A stretch of DNA of 64,000 nucleotides from Impatiens glandulifera. Lineage: Eukaryota > Streptophyta > Magnoliopsida > Ericales > Balsaminaceae. Below, in pieces: positions 22,111 to 35,294 of the stretch (position 1 is its first letter; every line of letters begins with the position of its first letter). The notes below the pieces were generated by a model. The model was not told the DNA's origin, ran no database searches, and was given only the letters and a program-made list of their open reading frames with translations. The stretch covers positions 125,683,641 to 125,747,640 of the forward strand of contig NC_061862.1 of NCBI RefSeq assembly GCF_907164915.1, given 5' to 3'. The position numbers were made by a program, and so were the translations under genes.

Positions 22111-22329
22111 AAACATAGAATTTTCTTCTTTTTTTCCTTAGTGGAGATCACTATAATTGAGACATAATTTGAAAGATTGTGACAAAAATAAATCCACGTT
22201 TGACAATATATAGTTAAGATTAGATTTATGTTTTACTTTAAACTTCACATCCTATTTAAGTATGCTATACTAATAAATATGCTCGTATTATCTTTGTTAA
22301 TATGTACCATGCCGCGAAGAAAACTCATC

Positions 22330-23960
22330 AAGACATTTAGGGCCTGATTTCACATGTAGACGACCTTACGATCTGAGGGGATGTTTAGGGAGCCAGGGGG
22401 AGCATTTAGGGGAGCCTTTAGGAGGGGACCGGGTGTTCAATCTGGTCCCAATATCTTCCTTCATACCAAACTTTCCACGTGAGAATGAGATTGGGTATTT
22501 CATTTAGAGTACATATACGGGGGATGAGTAGGAGTAGGAGGATTAGGAAACTGAGCATGAGGATCAGAATGAGTATGACCAGTCCACTCCGGATACTACT
22601 GGTACCGGTAAAGTTTGTACTAATATTTAATGTTTATGTTTATTTTAACGAAATAATATTAGTTACAATTTTTGTAGGTTCTTCCTCCATGAGGAGACGA
22701 TGTCGAAACAAGAATATCGAACTTTCGAAAAGGCCTCAGGGATCGAGGTTGCCAGTAAGCTTTAGAGAAATGGATGGGAGGCTAGATGGCGATGTTAGGA
22801 ATATGTGGTCTAGGCATGTGGGGTTGACGGTGCAGGACCTCAATCTCATCTCGCATCGTTAGCTAAAGTAGAGGGTTTTGAGTAACAATCAACTGGATTT
22901 ACTATGACGGGCTATGACAGTGATAAATTGAACCTTCATTTAATGAACATTCAAATAGAGTTTTATAACATTTGGTGGTTTTATATTTCAAGATCCATTT
23001 GAGAGTACAAATATTTCTATAGATACATTTAGAGAGACCGGGATGAGACATGCCAAAAAAATATGGGATATATGGCGCTTCGATTTGAGTCAGGATTATG
23101 TCCGGATTCATAATGGAGATGAGGCAGTTGTAATTGCTCATCCCACACCAAACTATGATATGGAAGATTGAGAGTACCTATGCAGACACCACTACTTCAC
23201 CGAGAACTTCAAGGTACGTACAATTTCAAAATAGAAATATGTACCGACAATACTAATTCTAACTTAATTTTTGCTTTAAATGCAGAAAAAGAGCTCTATC
23301 AATATTGGAAACAGAAAATAAGTAAAGTTTCTGCACCATACGCGCAATAAACCATTTTCACGAGTAGAAGAAGAATTGGTAGATACATTATTCAATTAAA
23401 TGTACTACAAATAATGTAACTATTAATTTACTTATAAACAATTGATTTGAATATGAGGCTGAACTCGGACGACCGCTAACTATTATAGAGAGATTCAGAA
23501 GGACTCAAACCTTGAGAGTCACCAAAGACAACCCGATCCCAACGTCGAACCAAATGTCACAAAAGAAGATCGTATGTTAATAAATAAGTTTAATCTGAAA
23601 TTTCATTGAACTGTATATATATATATAGCTTATATAATGAAATTTTAAAATGTGTAGGGAGAGATGGAGATGGTGATTAATGACACACCTGGTATCTCCG
23701 ACTTCGATGTGACCGAGAGAGTGTTCAGGCCCTAATGACATTGGACAGGGATGGGTATGGGGTCAAGCGTGCGGCCATCGCGATTCCACGGGGATCGACG
23801 AAGGGGTAACAGTTCACGGCATGGAGGGTCGCTTAGGGAGGAGAATGAACGGCTCCAGACGCGGGTCAATGAACTTGAAGAGGTAGTTCAATGTAACAAC
23901 GAGAGAATGCAAGTAGAATTAGGTTAATCTAGACGAAATATTGCCTTTATATTAGCCAAT
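22330..23960 (+). pseudogene. Second gene (Transposase_24-like) of CACTA-1, decayed
   Basis: Exon-like pieces match the second gene of CACTA-2 in order. An acidic piece (~22500-22613) has several GAG-to-TAG type stops and ends at a GT donor. A piece at ~22680-22860 reads NKNIELSKRPQGSRLPVSF and WSRHVG. Another at ~23010-23210 reads IWDIWRFDLSQDYVRIHNGD. The last, at ~23660-23930, reads GISDFDVTERVF and GSSVRPSRFHGDRRRGNSS. Introns with GT-AG borders are still visible. The protein would have bound the subterminal repeats or assisted transposition. Confidence 0.8.
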
Positions 23961-24189
23961 TACATAATCAACCACCTCCCCCAAGTTAGTACATTTTAGT
24001 ATATATTTTTTCATGCATTATGTACTTTTTGGATTATTTATCGTGTTCGGAGTTAATACATTTTGGATTAGTTAAGAATTTTGAAAATGTAATGAATTAT
24101 TTTGCTTATGAATCGTATTGATTGGATTATAACAGGTTAAGGTTATGTAAAAAACAAATAGACTGTTAAATTTTTTAAACCAATATACA

Positions 24190-24833
24190 CAAATATTTCC
24201 GTAATTCCCCTTTACCGAAAGATTTACACCAACCTTTCGGTATTTTCCCTTATTACAATTTCTGAAAGCCTATACTGAAAGATATTAACAAACATTTCGG
24301 TATTTTCCCTTTACCGAAAGATTTACACAAATCTTTCGATATTTTCCCTAATTACAATTTGTTAAAAGATTTCAATAAATCTTTTGGTAAAACCAAATCT
24401 TTCGGTATAACTTATACCAAAATATTTATACAGATCTTTCGGTACAAGATTTACCGAAAGATTTCAATAAATCCTTCAATATTACCCTGAATAAAGATTA
24501 AATAACATATTCGGCTATTACATATCCAATCTGCTATCAGCCAAATTAGAAGTAATACGATCTATGTTAAAATGTAAATTAATAGTTTATGTCAAAAGAT
24601 CTAATTATATCTTTCAGAAAAGTCTTTACCGAAAGATATGTATAAATCTTTCGATAATTCCCTATTCCGAAAGTTTATAAATCTGTCGGCCAAGACTCCA
24701 ATACCTTTACCGACAACACTTATATCGACAGATGCCGACAGATTTAAATATGGCGGCAAATGTGTATTACCGACAGATTTAGGGCCTTTACCGACACAAA
24801 AAACTTTCAATAAAAGTCTCATTTTTACTAGTG
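24190..24833. repeat. Right subterminal repeat array of CACTA-1
   Basis: At least eight ACCGAAAGATTT / AAATCTTTCGGT inverted motifs at 40-80 base spacing, ending in the terminal repeat. Confidence 0.85.
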
Positions 24834-24968
24834 TGTAGATCTTTCACAATACTATCATATTAACATTATCATATTAACATTAAATTAGGTTCAATTTATA
24901 AAACTAAAAATATTGGATAATTGATCTCATTATCATTTTAGAAGATCTCCGCCTACACTAATTTTTAT

Positions 24969-25434
24969 TTATTTGATTTCTCTCCGCCCTATATTCACAT
25001 AGACATATACATTGGAATTAAGATTATTATTGCGTCCACTATCTTTTTTTCCTCGGTTAGTTTCTGATGACTTATTACTAACAAATGCATTTCCTAGTGA
25101 GGACAGTTGCCTTGTTGTGTTGGAATTTGTTTTTGTTTTTCCATCTTCATTACTACAGGTACTCAATCGGTCATTTTTCGACATAGCAAATCCATTAGAT
25201 GTTTCATTCTCATTTCTTTTTCTCTTGGCTACAAAAGCAAAAGCACCACCACCACTGACATTATCAAGTGTTATGTACATCTTCCCTCTATGTTCTAATG
25301 GTACACCAATTGATAAGCCCTTGTCAAGTTTCTGAGATGTCCCAAATAAATCTGATGACCCTCCATTGATATTACAACTAGAACCCTGTTGTTCAGAATA
25401 TTTGCGATTAGAGACTACAAGAGAAACAAAATAC
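24969..25434 (-). CDS. Orphan exon, unknown protein
   Basis: On the minus strand an acceptor (TTTCTCTTGTAG) at about 25435 opens a frame of ~155 codons ending at a stop at 24969-24971. The product is Ser/Asn/Lys-rich (SNRKYSEQQGSSCNING, then EHRGKMYITLDNVSGGG and AFAFVAKRKRN) and ends with NVYVYVNIGRREIK. I recognise no domain. Upstream on the same strand, about 25770-25880, there is a leader-like sequence with a possible donor (CGAAG then GTATC). It could be the 3' end of a small host gene lying only 135 bases from CACTA-1, or a captured fragment. Confidence 0.35.
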
Positions 25435-25517
25435 ATAAGTAACATAACAAAGCACGGATGTATGAGATAGAAATAGACCATGAGAGAAATCAAACAAATC
25501 AATAAAATAAAATAAAA

Positions 25518-25621
25518 AGGGAAAGGGAAAGGGAAAGGGAAAGGGAAAGGGAAAGGGAAAAGGAAAAGGAAAAGGAAAAGGAAAAGGAAAAGGAAAAAGA
25601 AAAGGAAAAGGAAAAGGAAAA
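25518..25621. repeat. GGGAAA / GGAAAA microsatellite
   Basis: Seven or so GGGAAA hexamers followed by GGAAAA hexamers. The complementary reading frame gives poly(Phe-Pro), which is not taken as protein. Confidence 0.95.
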
Positions 25622-26536
25622 CATTTCAAACTTCCATACCGAAAATGCTAGTGGTAAAGAAAATTCTGAAACGGTTTCTCATTGAATCTTCAAATATTCG
25701 ACATCTAACTAATTAAAGTACTTTCAACAAAATCCAGAATAATATGTTTAGATACCTTCGTAAAATTTGTAAGCTTGACTTCACGCAATTAGTAAATTTA
25801 GGGTTTTAAGTTTTGAGAAAATTTTCGTCGAAAAGAGTTGAGAGGGAAGAATCAAAGACATCAAGAGCTTGAATTGAATTTAGACATGACTTTTTATTCT
25901 TTTAATTCCTCCCATCTGCACACATTGGATTTTTTATTTTTATTTTCTTTCAAAGGCCAACATTCCAAACTTTCTTTTCTTTTTATTTTTTGTTAGCCTT
26001 TCAAAATTGATTTTTGTATGGGTTACAATAGGCTTAATTTTATTGATTCAATAATTGAACAAGATAAATTACTTAATTATTACAAAATTAAAAATCCTTT
26101 ATCAGTAAAATAAAATTTAACTACCTAGGCAAAAATTAATTTGAAATATGTTGTAAAATGAAACTCACTTTTTTTTTATAAAAGAAAATTTTTAAAAGTA
26201 TTAAAATATAATAATAAAATAATATATTTTAAAAATAAATAAATAATATTTTGATTAATAAATTAAATAATATCATTTGTGAGAGAATTCATAAAATAAT
26301 ATTTAATTATATATAAATTTAGATGATTAAAAAATGTCTTTCTTTTTTTTACTCAAATTTAACATTAAATCCTTGTAGGTTAATGAATAACAAAAATAAA
26401 AAATAAAAACTAAAATTGAGTCAAATTACTTGTAATCAAACTGTCAACTGACCTATTTTACAATTTCTTTTTAATTGACTTAAGTTTTTGACACAATAAA
26501 GCTTACAACAAACAAAATGTTTTAATACACAAATCT
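25622..26536. other. Intergenic DNA downstream of ZIFL gene
   Basis: AT-rich. Only a possible leader exon of the orphan gene (25770-25880, minus) is noted. Confidence 0.5.
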
Positions 26537-26887
26537 TCAATTCTTCAGGACTAAACAAAAAGTCATTAGCACTCCAATCAGCTCAATTATATTAAGCACA
26601 AAGAATACCATTTGATCACCTGCAATTACAAGAATTAAAAACAAATATGATAAATTCAGATAATGTCTTAGTAATTGTCAATAAAAGTATTTCCTGCCAC
26701 AACTACATAATATTTTTATACTATTTTGGCTAAAACCTAATTGTTCATACTTCTTTATCTTAAACTTTATATTAAAATAATGGAAATCTTATTAAAGATT
26801 TCTAGAAATTGTCCAAATAATCTTATGAGAGTCATTTGAAGGTGGCATGATTCTTTTGGTGTATCCATCAAACTACACATTTCATAC

Positions 26888-26958
<71 letters not shown>

Positions 26959-29900
26959 GTTTTTTTTTTAAAGAGAACTAGTATACACTCCCATATCTTG
27001 GAAAAAGTCTAACTTTCATTTATAAAAAAAAAAGTGTTTTCAATCAATCGAAATACATAAATGAATCATAACCTGGAAAAAAATTTGCATCTTGACGCTT
27101 TTGTGCCCATGAGAATCTGCGAAGATAAAACCATATAACTTCATTTAGTTACAAAAAAAATAAATTAATTAATAATTAGTCACCAAGAATCAAAGAATTA
27201 CAGTTAATGGATAATGAAAACTTTTCATACTTATTTGTCTTTCTATACATAATTTATGTGTTTAATGTTTATCATCTTAATTTCTCCATACTTTTTTCTC
27301 TATATCTAAATTTCACCTTATAATACAAAAAGAGAACTCTATCATATTGTCCCAGAGAAGTCATGTACTTGAATTATTAGCATATGAGCAAGAAGAAAAC
27401 TATCATTATCATCCATAAATAAAGAAAATGGATAAATGCAGATTGCGAAAACTGATTTAGTGGTCAAATGAAAATTGATGCTTACAGTGCTCCTCCACCG
27501 GCTGGACCTGCAGCTTTAAAGAGGGACATTGCTGTCATTGCGATGCCATTTGCAGCTCCTCTTTGGTTTTGAGCCTGCCAAATCAAATGATAACATTGTT
27601 TTGCCAGTGTAGTTGATTTAATACATGTTTGGATTCCATTTTTTTTGTTTCAACGACTGTAATAGATGCTTTATGCGAAATGCATGTTCTTGACTAGTAT
27701 AAATATAAGTATAAAGTTAGTGAAATCCTCATTTTATCTATATATCATATCTTCAAGAAAAATATTGACGAGACTGCAACAATTCAATGTAGCTTGATTG
27801 TTGAGTTGTGCAAAACAACGTTCATTCATGTGTTCAACACTTCCTATACACTTTAACATTTCAAAAAAATAAATTATAGAACATAGATTTTCTTCATTAT
27901 GACCAAGAATAAGCAGTAAAAAGAATGTGGGCACAAGAAATTTACCACAGCTTTATTTTGCAACACGAACAAGCCGGTTATAATGGACACCTGGTTAGAA
28001 TAATGAATCCAAATGTAACATAAGTTGAAATATGTGATGAAATTTCACAATGATATATATCCAATTTCTAGTAAAATATGAAAGTGGAACTTACAGATAA
28101 AGAATTCTTTAAAACAGATGCGCAGTTTACCAACAGGGGAAGCATGATTCCAGAGAGGAAGGTCAAATATGGATAAAGTTGCAATAAAGGAATGGACAAG
28201 GCCTGTGATCATATGGATAAATTTTCCCTTTTAGATGGAGCCTTTAAAATTCATGCAATCTACTATCAAATTAACCATAAGAAAGTGACATTTCTTACAC
28301 CAAAAATGCGAGCTATCTTGATCGGTCCAAACTTCCTCACAAAAAATGGATAGAAGGAGAGTTGAAAAATCAGAAGGCCAAAACCTTGAAAAAGTAATTC
28401 AAGATTGTATCAGAATTGTTTTGCAAAGAAAGGAAAATGAACAAACAAATGGATAGCATGTATATGGGTCCAATCTCAAGTTAAACATAGCATGATAACA
28501 AATGATCAAATACTAGAGTTCTAAGATTTGTAGAAGAAATGTATGTGAGATCAGATTCAATATATACTATTTCATTCATAACCCAAATAGTACATACTCT
28601 TACTATTTATAAACTACTAACTCATTAACCTACTAACTTACTCTACTACTAATTATCATATTACCCTTACAATAATATAGTATACTACTACTGTTATACA
28701 TGTTCTAGGTTCATTAAACCATCGCGAGCCAACCGGTGAAAGAAATTTGACAAATCAATTTGAGTATAGTCTTAATAGAAGATTCAGAAAACAGTTTAAA
28801 ACTATATATCAACAATGTAAAAAAAATATTGGATTTGCTTAAATTTGCACAAACAAAAAATAGTTGAAAAAATTACCTGTGATAGCAAGAACTTCTCCCA
28901 CATCTTCTGTTGAATAGCTCAAGCCTCCATATTTCCTGGAGCTTACTGCCCAAAGAGAGAAGATCTAACACCAAAAAAGGGGAAAAAATAGACATTAGGA
29001 ATAATTGGCTTTTGCACATTAACAGATTCTAAGAAGTTGTTAAGATTCTTTGGAACATATATGCAAATTACCTCTGTGTAGGCCATATCATGAAGTGAGA
29101 AGATACAGTAGACAATGATTGCAGACATTAAAGGCCAATTCCTGAAGAGACTTTCAGATTTAGGTTCAAAGTCTTCCATTTCTTTTAATGACCTTAGTGT
29201 GGGAGAAGATGGCATAGCTTCAAGTGCTTCAAATGAATCATGAAGTTTTTTACCACCTGTATTGTGATTGTGCAATGTTTCCTGGACAATTTTTTTTTTA
29301 TAAATTGGTAAAAATAGTAAAATTCACAAGAACATTAAAGGTAAAGAGTGTGGATCATATTGTGACATACCGGTATCCAAAATGCCAGAATAGTCACGAC
29401 AAGTGCAAAAACCGATATACAAAGGCAGGGCAAAAAGTAAGGAAACCTGATTCACAAGCTATGAAATTTAGTATCATGAACCATCAATCAATACAACTTG
29501 TAACAAGTATTGTAATTGAAGTGCCTTTTTACCTCCCAAATAAAGAATCTTTAGAAATGATAGTTGGATATTTCTCTGCGGGCTAGAAGAAAAATATGAA
29601 AACACATAAATGGATAAACAAATAAGCTCAAATTTCAGCTAAGAAACAAAAGAAAAATGATAATACAAAGTAAGAGAGTTAGCTACTAGCTGACTATATC
29701 TCATTTTGATTCTAATTCAACATTATGCTCAGCATGTGAAAAACTATACTTCCAAGTTCCAAGTGTAGAAAGAATGTAGATTTAGCTTAAGTTGGATGAA
29801 ACAATAGAAAGAAAATGATCCTTCCTTCACATGCAATGAAATGATCTAGAATTAGCAACTATCCTTCACATACTTAGGACTTGTATTATTTTGAAATAAG

Positions 29901-31868
29901 TTGTGTTCAGATGGTGGAGCAGCCCACAGCCCAGCCCAAAGACCTGTAGGGGAATCCTACATTTAAGGCTCTCTGTTCAAGTTCAGAGTATCGAAATGAG
30001 AAGATGACTTGGGCCTGGTTTAATATGGGGTTATTTTCAAATAACCTTGTTTGATGCAGGTTATAAAAAAATAGGCTATCTGAATAAAATGACATTCATT
30101 TTGTTTAATCTAATATCACAATATATTAGATTCTCGATATTTTAATCAATCTAGGTTATCGAGAATCTAATAAACCTCGTATAAAATATTGAGGAAGAAG
30201 AAGCAAGAAAGAAAGAACAACAAGTACCTGAGCAAGAAAGCCTCCCAATGCAGGACCAATGATTAATCCTATTCCCCATGCAGTTGAAACCTGTCATATT
30301 AAATCATTAACATTTCAATATTAAACAACCAAAAGAAATCAAATAAATTGAATACTCATATCTTACAGTTGAAACACCCAAAGCTTGATATTCTTCACTG
30401 AAAATTTCAACAGCATATGCCTGCTCATGGGTATTTAAATTTTAAGACATCCATAAGAATGAGGTATATTTACTAGTAAATAATACCTTTATTGGCCCAA
30501 GTAAACCATTTAAGCTGCCAAGTAGAAATCTTGTAATGACAGCCATCCAAAAGTTAACACTTAGACCAAAAAGAGTGTTGAAAATAACCCTGCAATCCAT
30601 AACAAAATCTCTGAAACTGAAAACAGAAGGAAATGATGGTCCTTTGCTATAAAAATCTGTGGAAAAGATGAGTACAAACACTGTGATAGTGCCGATAATT
30701 ATGACTGGTTTTCGTCCATATCGATCAGCTATTACTCCCCAAAAGACTGATGTGAGAGCTCTCCCAAGCATAAACGAACAACCTTACAATAATATAGTAT
30801 TATAAGCTGTTATGACAGGAAATAATGAACTTTGTTGTTTTAAGCTAAAGTTTGTATTAATTAGAAGACAACTTCTAAATAATATAAATTTTGTACCATC
30901 AAATTATGTTGAATTGGTACTGAGTATAATATTTTTACCTACATAACCCGCATAATAACCAATATCTTCTTCTTTTTCAGCAATATGAAAGTCCCTTATC
31001 TGCAATATGACAATTTGGGAGTTAATAGGACAAAAGACAACAGTTCTTATATTGAAACAGGTGCTAGAGAATAATAGTCCATTTGATTCAGAAGAATCTA
31101 TTTGTAACTAAAATCACTAAGTTAGAGAAAACAGCCATAATACAAAGTAATTGATAAGAATGATTGGATAAAAATGACATAATTTTGTATTCTTTAATAA
31201 AGGTCAATTTCATAAAAGATCGATCCTTCTCGGGAGAAGAAACAAAACACAAAGTTGAACAGGAATAGATAAGAAAGAACAACATGACAAAATAATCACT
31301 GTTTGAGGATCCTCTGAAAATGCTATGAAATTACTTTTCAATCATGAAATCGATTTTTCCTCACCCTACAAAGACAATTTGTTCCTCTCATTTCAAATAA
31401 TCCACCAAATGATAGACCAATTCAGATTAAGACTAACCCCACAACACCAATTAGTCCAAAGTTCCCAAAAGTAAATTACTAATAGAATATCGAGACATTA
31501 TAGAAAATGATAATAACTTGCTTACAAAAACAACTACAACAATAATCTCATATATGAAACAGATAAAAAAAAGACTGTAAAAGAAACAAGACTCACCATA
31601 AAGTAAAGAAATGGAAAAAGAGATGAAATCGGGAGAGCTGAAAGAAGATAAAACCCATTAGTACAAAGCTCACAGATAATCCAAACCAGCCAACTTATTA
31701 TTTACCTGTGCAAAGAACCACCATCCATATCGTAAAAAACCCTTTAATTGGAAAACCCGTTTGCATCTCTTTGTCCTGCTCAACTTTACAACCAGGGCAA
31801 TTCTCATGGAATCCATTCTTCAATCTCAACAATGGCACTTCAAGTTCTTCCCTTTCTGATTCTCTCAT
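26537..31868 (-). CDS. ZIFL1: ZIFL-type major facilitator transporter
   Basis: Seventeen exons (minus), all with GT-AG borders and matching phases: 31868-31706, 31637-31597, 30999-30939, 30782-30680, 30589-30487, 30420-30367, 30290-30228, 29582-29533, 29446-29371, 29281-29072, 28964-28877, 28384-28299, 28202-28095, 27990-27946, 27574-27486, 27116-27073, 26619-26537. Together they give 488 codons plus stop, close to Arabidopsis ZIFL proteins. The N-terminus has [19 protein letters not shown] (the family Cys motif), then [13 protein letters not shown], the MFS loop [33 protein letters not shown], the middle loop and [21 protein letters not shown], and it ends [12 protein letters not shown]. Family members are proton-coupled carriers of the tonoplast or plasma membrane linked to zinc/nicotianamine and potassium/auxin transport. 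The substrate here is not shown by sequence. No break was found, so it looks functional. Confidence 0.96.
26890..26952. repeat. TA microsatellite in ZIFL intron 16
   Basis: About 30 TA repeats between exons 17 and 16 of the transporter gene. Confidence 0.95.
29587..30225. other. Long intron 7 of ZIFL gene
   Basis: About 645 bases between exons 8 and 7. Contains a GC-richer patch (29910-30020, GCAGCCCACAGCCCAGCCC) unlike the rest, possibly a small inserted repeat that I do not recognise. Confidence 0.4.
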
Positions 31869-32830
31869 CTCTAATCCGGAAGATACGAGTTTCAGCTTAT
31901 TGGAATTCTAAATGGGTATCTCTAACTAGTAGAAACGAAGCTAGAAAACAAAGTGGCTGGTTGAGAATCGGTCAATGACCCACGAATACTAAAAGGATGT
32001 CTTCAAGTTTTGGCTTACGAAATTTGACTAGAAGAACGAAAGCTGCCGCACGATTTCAGATCTTTGTTTAGGAACAATTTATAATCAAATCAAAATGGAA
32101 TCTGAGTAGTTTGGATTGAAATGGATGGCCACCAAATCATATTATGGAAAGAGCGACGTCGTCCGTATCAATTTGTTATGGAAACAGTTAGGCCTTGTTT
32201 GGATTCAACTTTATTTTATTTATTTGTTAATTTAAATATTTTTATATATTTTTCTATAAATACTATCATAATCAAAATCACTCTCAAAATTGTCAATAAT
32301 TGAAAAAGTAAATAAAAAAAAGTTGTTTGAATATGCTATAAATTATATTGTAATTCAAATAAGTTTAAACATTTTTAGATAAAATGGTAAAAGTGCATAA
32401 AAAAAATCAATATATATTCAAATTTTGTAATTAATAAAATTCTGTCAAATAATTGTTTTTGTTTTATTTATTTATTTATTTATTTTTATCAATTTAAGGA
32501 TTTTTTATTTTAACAATTTAAAACATTTTGATTAAGTGATAATCAAATATAAAATTTTAATTTTTGTTAAATAAAATTTTTGATACTTGAATTATCTAAT
32601 AAATTAAAGGATAACTTTCAATTAAGTTAAATAATATCCTTATTTATCCTATTTATTTTAGTTAATGCTTTATACAAAGTATTTTTTAAGGTCATGTCAC
32701 AATTTATGATATAATATTTAACTTATAAAATTATTATCAGGTTTAAATATTTTTTATTAATATAATTTAATTTAAATCTATATTTATATATATATATATT
32801 AAAAAAATTAATAAAAAAAATTAATATTTA

Positions 32831-32862
<32 letters not shown>

Positions 32863-35294
32863 ATATATAAATATATTTTTTATTAATATAATTTAATTTA
32901 AATATATATTTATATATATTTTTAAAATAAAAATAAAAATTATAGCCTATTGAATATATATTACTTTTTTTTAAGTAGTAATGTATTTCTTTTACCAAAT
33001 AAACAAAATTAAATACAAGTGTATAACCATGATTTGTCATTTGAATTGAGATAAAATTTATTTATTTAAAAAAAAAATACACGAAGACTAGTCGTCTTAG
33101 GTCAAATTCATGAAAAGAAGTTAAGGTATTGTTTGGTTTAGATTATGTTGTTAACAAAATTATTTATCTCAAATTTTTATTAAATAATATTATTTTGACA
33201 ATAAGTTAATTTAGCATAAAAATCAATTCAATAATCCTTTCTTACCTAAATTTTTATTTTATAAAATAATATCAATTTAATACTTTAAATGATTAATCTT
33301 TTTTTTAAGTCCTACAATAATAATGAAAAATTTAAATTTAAATGTGTTATCTTAATACATAATTTAATTGATTGTATAAAGTAATTAAAATATATATATC
33401 AAAAATCATTTCCCTATTTAATCCCAAACCAGACAATCCTGGCCGTCCATGCGAGCTGTCTCATCTTTCTTTGAGACATATCTTTCACGTGTTTTCGGCC
33501 TCATGTCTTTTATAACTATTATATTATTTAAATTAATTTGAAATTTTATAATATTAAATAAAAGTCAAATGATTATTTGTCCATTTGTCTTACTTAGTTT
33601 ATTTGAAAATTAAGTAGCAAAGAACAAAATGGACTATACTACAATCCCAATGTTAAACTCTTTTTATTTTCTTCCTCTTACCTTTTGTGTTATGTCATTG
33701 CTGACATAATTAAATGTAAATGGTAAATATGGTCATTGATAAATATTAATGACACAACACAATATTTATCATAAGTTTAACAAAAAAAAATTACATCAGA
33801 ATAAATAGAAGATGATTGAAAAAAAAAAAACACGAGCTTAAATAAATGTTAATATTCACTCTATTATTTCACTTTCTACTAGTATCATATCATATCACTT
33901 TAAAAAGATTTGAGAGTCTTTCCAATATAACTATATTCTCTTATGTTTTATACTCTCACTTCTATTTTCGATTATTTTTCAATAACTTTCTCAATTTCAT
34001 CAAAAGCGAGTGGCTCTAGACGAGCAACAGTGGACATCTTCTTCTGTATCGTGTCTTCTTGAAAAAATCCTTCATTGATAAAAGTTTTTCCTCATTTACA
34101 TATTGTCAATCCACTTATTCTTAACCCTCCTCGAAGAAAACGAAGGATTATCATAATCTAAAACCATTTCTTTTAGAATTGATGCCTCAAGCATGTTTTC
34201 TCACATCAGGTTGCCTGCTCCCAAATTCCTTCCGTTTTACAATGAAGTTAGTGGTACAGGTCGTTCTAGTTCCGTATATGAGTTCTTTCGAATTTATTCA
34301 TCTCAAAAACAAGTTATGGGCTTAGGGGTCATTCCTCATATTCTCTCTCATAGGGATGAATAAAAATATAATTATTATTACTTTTAGGTAAAATAACTGT
34401 TTTGTTCCTTCCCTATGAGATAATTTGGGAACCGAGGATCCTATAACTTTTTTTCATCCTCACAATAATCACTTTCAATGACAATGATATGAAAGTCTGA
34501 GTAAGTGCATCAATTTCCATTGCAAGACCTACAACTTGGACCACTTATGAGGACCACTTATGAGATTGTTAAGGCCGGTTCTAAAATTTGTGGTGCCTAA
34601 GCCAAAAAAATAAAATTGTTTTTATTTTTTATTTTACTGTATGTATTTTAGTTGATTAAATATAATAATTTTTTTTATAATTAAAAAAAATTAGTCTAAT
34701 TAATTATATGTTATACTAATACCTATATTGCGGTTTAGAGTCCTAACCTTGGTAGTGCATGTTTTCTTTTGAGGTAACATTCAATGGGGTAACTCCCTTA
34801 GACCCGATAATCCTGAACTCTACGAGTGTTTTTACAAAATTCTACCTAGTAGACATCTCACAAAGAATTATGGACCATCTCGCTTAATGAATTTTGGATA
34901 ATCTATGAGCGACGCTACTAGTGGTTTTTAGCGGTGCAACTGTCATAACTTCTCAAGTATTTTACTATATTAAATATTATAAAATTTGAGGAAATTTAAT
35001 TCGATATTTTAGTCAATAAGATTGACAAAGTAATAGTTAATGGGGGTGATTTCTTGAAAATAACTTCATATAATTCAGAATAAGATGGATTTGTGTTAAT
35101 CTTCATTAAACATATTGAATTTTGGTTATGTATTTATAGATTAATCATATAAGAAATTGAATAAAATTATCAAAATAAAATTATGTGGTAAGAGAAAATT
35201 TGAAAAAAAAAATACATTTTAAAGTGAATTCGGCCGCCAAACAAGGCCTTTGTACTACAATCTTATATACTTTAATTGAATAAAAATAAAAATA
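31869..35294. other. AT-rich intergenic DNA upstream of ZIFL gene
   Basis: No gene seen. The first ~230 bases upstream of the ZIFL start probably include its leader and promoter, but no TATA box is convincing. GGCCTTGTTTGG near 32192 and its complement near 35238 could be ends of MITE-like repeats. TA-rich repeats lie at 32780-32930. Confidence 0.5.

Larger units (their letters stand above)
18080..24833 (+). mobile_element. Degenerate CACTA transposon (CACTA-1)
   Basis: The left end CACTAGTAAAAATGGG and the reverse complement of the right end (CACTAGTAAAAATGAG) form a terminal inverted repeat. Both ends are flanked by the 3 bp duplication TGT (18077-18079 and 24834-24836). Both subterminal regions hold many ACCGAAAGATTT..AAATCTTTCGGT inverted repeats. 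Inside, in plus orientation, are decayed TNP2 transposase and second-gene fragments related to CACTA-2 at 39-50 kb, plus a later copia LTR insertion. The copy is dead but its ends look intact, so it could perhaps be mobilised in trans. Confidence 0.95.

Noticed and set aside
25408..25629. Frame coding poly(Phe-Pro)
   Set aside because: It is the GGGAAA/GGAAAA microsatellite read on the other strand.
29905..30130. GC-richer patch in ZIFL intron 7 as a SINE
   Set aside because: Only a weak GTTCAAGTTC box; no A box, tail or duplication visible.
30442..30771. Single 109-codon frame through exons 4 and 5 of the ZIFL gene
   Set aside because: The middle part is intron read-through; splice sites at 30679 and 30590 give the family-consistent protein.
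32192..35249. One 3 kb transposon bounded by GGCCTTGTTTGG inverted ends
   Set aside because: The motif is a common MITE end in plants, flanks do not match (TTA versus TTT), and the interior shows no coding; it may be two separate relics.
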